Origin: an uncultured Acetatifactor sp.
GTDB lineage: Bacteria > Bacillota > Clostridia > Lachnospirales > Lachnospiraceae
Length of the DNA: 24,928 bases
NCBI GenBank assembly: GCA_910579755.1
Contig: CAJTVB010000040.1
Location: 1-24,928 of the forward strand
Reading direction: 5' to 3'
The position numbers and the translations under genes are program-made. Below are positions 22,899 through 24,928 of this stretch, piece by piece (position 1 is the stretch's first letter; every line of letters begins with the position of its first letter). The notes below the pieces were generated by a model. The model saw only the letters and a list, made by a program, of their open reading frames with translations. It ran no database searches and was not told the DNA's origin.

Positions 22899-23021
22899 TA
22901 ATAGCATCTTGCATTTGTGACAAGTGGTAATTTTGTCAAAATCCCATATGCCGTGAGGGGTGTCAGTTCCACCGCAAGTCTATGAGGAAAAATTTACAAT
23001 AAAAATATTTTAAAGTACTTG

Positions 23022-23048
23022 TAAGATTTCTTGAAATGCGAAGTCTTA
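23022..23048 (+). promoter_or_regulatory. Inverted repeat in the leader of the sigma-factor operon
   Basis: TAAGATTTC (23022-23030) and GAAGTCTTA (23040-23048) are inverted repeats with one mismatch, 21 bases before the GTG start. No standard promoter pair fits here at the usual spacing, so it may hold an ECF-type promoter read by the sigma factor itself or an operator. The rest of 22899-23021 shows no gene; a fragment GCCGTGAGGGGTGTCAG is probably element-derived. Confidence 0.3.
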
Positions 23049-23069
23049 TAAGTGAGGAGGTGAGGAAAA

Positions 23070-23570
23070 GTGGCAGGCTGCGAAGATGAATTTGAGAAAA
23101 TTTATATTAGATACTTCAATGATGTATTTCTTTTTCTCAAAAAGCTGTCAAAAGACGAAAGTGTTGCAGAGGAGATCACAAGCGAAACATTTTTCAAAGC
23201 GATGCGTTCAATAGATACTTTTCGCGGCGATACAGACATTCGTGTTTGGCTTTGTCAAATTGCAAAAAACTGTTACTTTTCTCACTTGAAAAAACAACAG
23301 GGGATTGTAGATATTGATGATATTGAATTTGCAGATAACATAGACACTATTGAGGAACAGATAATAAACCAAAGTGATGCTATGCGAATACATCTGCTGC
23401 TGCACAATTTAGCCGAACCATATAAGGAGGTTTTTATGCTGCGGGTTTTTGGAGAACTGAGTTTCAAACAAATCGCAAATATTTTTCAAAAAACAGAAAA
23501 CTGGGCCTGCGTTACTTATCATCGGGCAAGAAATAAAATATTGGAACAAATGGAGGCCAATAATGAGTAA
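23070..23570 (+). CDS. ECF-type RNA polymerase sigma factor
   Basis: The protein has 166 residues. Region 2 (FEKIYIRYFNDVFLFLKKLS, then EEITSETFFKAM and DIRVWLCQIAKNCY) contacts core polymerase and the -10. Region 4 (PYKEVFMLRVFGELSFKQIA, then ALF-like helix-turn-helix NIFQKTENWACVTYHRARNK) reads the -35. The GTG at 23070 is chosen because GAGGAGG (23054-23060) lies 9 bases upstream. The gene overlaps its anti-sigma gene by 8 bases. The inducing signal is unknown. The gene is A+T-rich relative to the region before 22.6 kb, pointing to transfer. Confidence 0.92.
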   Translation: MAGCEDEFEKIYIRYFNDVFLFLKKLSKDESVAEEITSETFFKAMRSIDTFRGDTDIRVWLCQIAKNCYFSHLKKQQGIVDIDDIEFADNIDTIEEQIINQSDAMRIHLLLHNLAEPYKEVFMLRVFGELSFKQIANIFQKTENWACVTYHRARNKILEQMEANNE

Positions 23571-24474
23571 TAAATGCAATTTAATCAAAGATATACTTCC
23601 GCTTTATGTAGAAGATATGATAAGCACGGATACAAGAGAATTTGTCAGCGAACATCTTGAGCATTGTATGGAGTGCCATGCGGAGTTGGAGCGTATGCGG
23701 AAAGCTGCGAATTTTATCTCTGATACTGACCCTGATACAGATATTGTACCGCTGAAAAGAGTAAGGCGGGACTTATTTATCAAACGCTTACACACTATTT
23801 GTTTCACTGCGATCTTGGCCTGTGCCATAGCGACGGTTATTTTCGGGATATTGACATCACCTAAATTTTTTCCCTATTCCGATAACCTGCTCAATGTTAT
23901 TGATGGTTCTGATGGAAGCGTTATCATCACCTTTGATAGTGAGGTGACAGGTTATAGCTGTAATGAAGTGTCTGATAATGAAACAGAAATTTATCGCATA
24001 AATGCTTGGACTACAACCTGGGACTTGTATTCGTCTAATCGTGGAAAACAAAATATGGTGATACCTTTTGACAGTGAAACGGAAATTCAGATTTTCTATG
24101 CTCAAAACGATGGCTCTGAGGATGTGCTGATTTATGGGGCAAATCAAAACGCCGAAGAAAACGGCGTAACCCTGCCAAGACTGATCCTGATGCCGTATTT
24201 TCTATTAGCTTTTTTTGCCCTTGCTGTCCTTGCAATTTTACGATTGCTATTAAGAAATAAGCAGGCAATCATTGTGTGGATTGACAGAGCTATACCATTC
24301 CCAATTTCCTATATGGCAGCGCAGCTTTGCACAAAAGGATTTAACTTCACAACATATTCTTCGCAACGAGATTTTTGCATTATCATCCTGGTTGCTATGT
24401 TGCTTTATTTCGCAATGCTGACGGGAAAAGCTCTTTATAAAGCAAAGCTGAACACTTCCAGGGGGCAGGCATGA
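23563..24474 (+). CDS. Zinc-finger anti-sigma factor, membrane-bound
   Basis: The protein has 303 residues. The N-terminal ZAS-type zinc finger has His31-x3-Cys35-x2-Cys38 and Cys5. This cytoplasmic domain would hold the sigma factor inactive. A first span at about 78-98 leads to an outer domain of about 105 residues, and further spans lie near 207-229 and 270-292. The outer domain has no family I recognise, so the signal is unknown. The ATG overlaps the sigma gene by 8 bases, and the stop overlaps the next start by 4 (ATGA). The extra spans after the outer domain are unusual for a simple ZAS anti-sigma factor. Confidence 0.82.
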   Translation: MSNKCNLIKDILPLYVEDMISTDTREFVSEHLEHCMECHAELERMRKAANFISDTDPDTDIVPLKRVRRDLFIKRLHTICFTAILACAIATVIFGILTSPKFFPYSDNLLNVIDGSDGSVIITFDSEVTGYSCNEVSDNETEIYRINAWTTTWDLYSSNRGKQNMVIPFDSETEIQIFYAQNDGSEDVLIYGANQNAEENGVTLPRLILMPYFLLAFFALAVLAILRLLLRNKQAIIVWIDRAIPFPISYMAAQLCTKGFNFTTYSSQRDFCIIILVAMLLYFAMLTGKALYKAKLNTSRGQA

Positions 24475-24917
24475 AAAAATCTCTGTTTAGGCTAACGGAT
24501 ATGTTAGAGCTAAGTATTGTATATATTTTGTGCTTTTCTCTCAATTTGCTTTTGGATTATGCAAGGTCTTTGGCTTTGGATGCCTATATTCTAAAGGCTT
24601 TTTTGAAAAATTTTATTGATTACCAGCCCTTGATTGTTTCGCTGTTTACGTTCATTGTGATAGTGTTCCATTATCAAATGCTGGAGAGAAAAAAGGCAGA
24701 AATATTTTGCAGAATACTTGTGGGCGGTACTGTGTTTAGCGTTACCATTCGCTATGTTCTGGACTGTCTTAGGGTACTAATTTTCGTTTATCTTTTATCG
24801 GCTTTGGTAAATTCCCGTTTTGGGTTCAATTTAGCCAACAATTTTTATTTAGTCCTTATTTTTGTCACATACATACTAATCAGCGCAAGGCGGGTACGGA
24901 AATATGAAAATATTTAA
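24471..24917 (+). CDS. Small multi-span membrane protein (DUF6608-like)
   Basis: The protein has 148 residues and four predicted membrane spans (about 12-30, 49-68, 82-110, 122-139). Its ATG overlaps the anti-sigma stop by 4 bases, so it is co-translated and belongs to the same response. It resembles small membrane proteins of the DUF6608 type found with sigma/anti-sigma genes and ABC transporters in Clostridia; this is a weak recollection. The function is unknown. Confidence 0.7.
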   Translation: MKKSLFRLTDMLELSIVYILCFSLNLLLDYARSLALDAYILKAFLKNFIDYQPLIVSLFTFIVIVFHYQMLERKKAEIFCRILVGGTVFSVTIRYVLDCLRVLIFVYLLSALVNSRFGFNLANNFYLVLIFVTYILISARRVRKYENI

Positions 24918-24928
24918 GCTTATTGTTT
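24904..24928 (+). CDS. Start of a further gene, cut by the window end
   Basis: An ATG at 24904, inside the end of the membrane-protein gene, opens MKIFKLIV and runs off the window. Overlapping starts are the rule in this operon. The beginning is like that of ABC-2 type permeases, but eight residues cannot decide. Confidence 0.4.

Noticed and set aside
1..24928. CRISPR array or rRNA gene
   Set aside because: No regularly spaced repeats of 24-40 bases and no rRNA-like segments were seen while reading the window.

Overview
The window looks like a chromosomal segment of a gut-type Lachnospiraceae or related Clostridia genome. The grounds are the AGGAGG-type ribosome binding sites, tRNA genes without an encoded CCA end, a DegV protein, a spore-type amidase, a DUF2000 remnant, large hybrid sensor kinases and remnants of a clostridial conjugative transposon. 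This is inferred from gene content; no species is assigned. The middle (about 5.6-22.6 kb) is visibly richer in G+C than the two ends (1-3.25 kb and about 22.9-24.9 kb). The ends are A+T-rich and look like acquired modules.

Layout. 1-3247: a two-gene operon of an AAA+ ATPase (open at the left edge) and a subtilisin-like protease, matching the IetAS anti-phage/exclusion system. 3248-6800: a decayed patch holding a Fic-protein C-terminal scrap, an unrecognised 552-residue gene with a small coupled gene on the minus strand, and a 5'-truncated GH3 glycosidase. 6802-8076: a CPA2 cation/proton antiporter on the minus strand, flanked by short repeats. 8355-8966: an SRAP (HMCES/YedK-like) DNA-crosslink protein. 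8974-9182: a DUF2000 pseudogene. 9407-12429: a sugar operon (fucose-isomerase-like protein, FGGY kinase, start of an epimerase-like gene) cut by an ISAs1-family insertion sequence (12430-13812). 14034-18914: a cell-wall amidase, then a hybrid sensor kinase with an orphan lipoprotein solute-binding protein under a near-perfect promoter. 19096-19448: four tRNA genes (Glu, Met/Ile2, Asp, Val). 19524-22589: DegV, a DUF3737 beta-helix protein and a MalY/PatB-type C-S lyase. 22600-22900: the scar of a serine-recombinase element. 23070-24928: an ECF sigma factor, its zinc-finger anti-sigma factor, a small membrane protein and the first codons of a further gene.

How the genes work together. IetA and IetS would act as one defence unit. 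The isomerase and kinase would turn a free sugar into a phosphorylated ketose, but the operon now lacks its downstream genes. The kinase/binding-protein pair has no permease nearby and resembles LuxPQ- or TorTS-like sensing, in which a binding protein presents the ligand to a hybrid kinase. The sigma/anti-sigma/membrane-protein genes overlap each other and would form a stress-response unit. The most notable observations are the IetAS operon, the sensor/binding-protein pair with a receiver whose phospho-Asp is replaced by Glu, an IS hairpin that should block translation only from read-through mRNA, and a family of GTTACTTTTC boxes that separates the shuffled genes between 5.5 and 8.3 kb.
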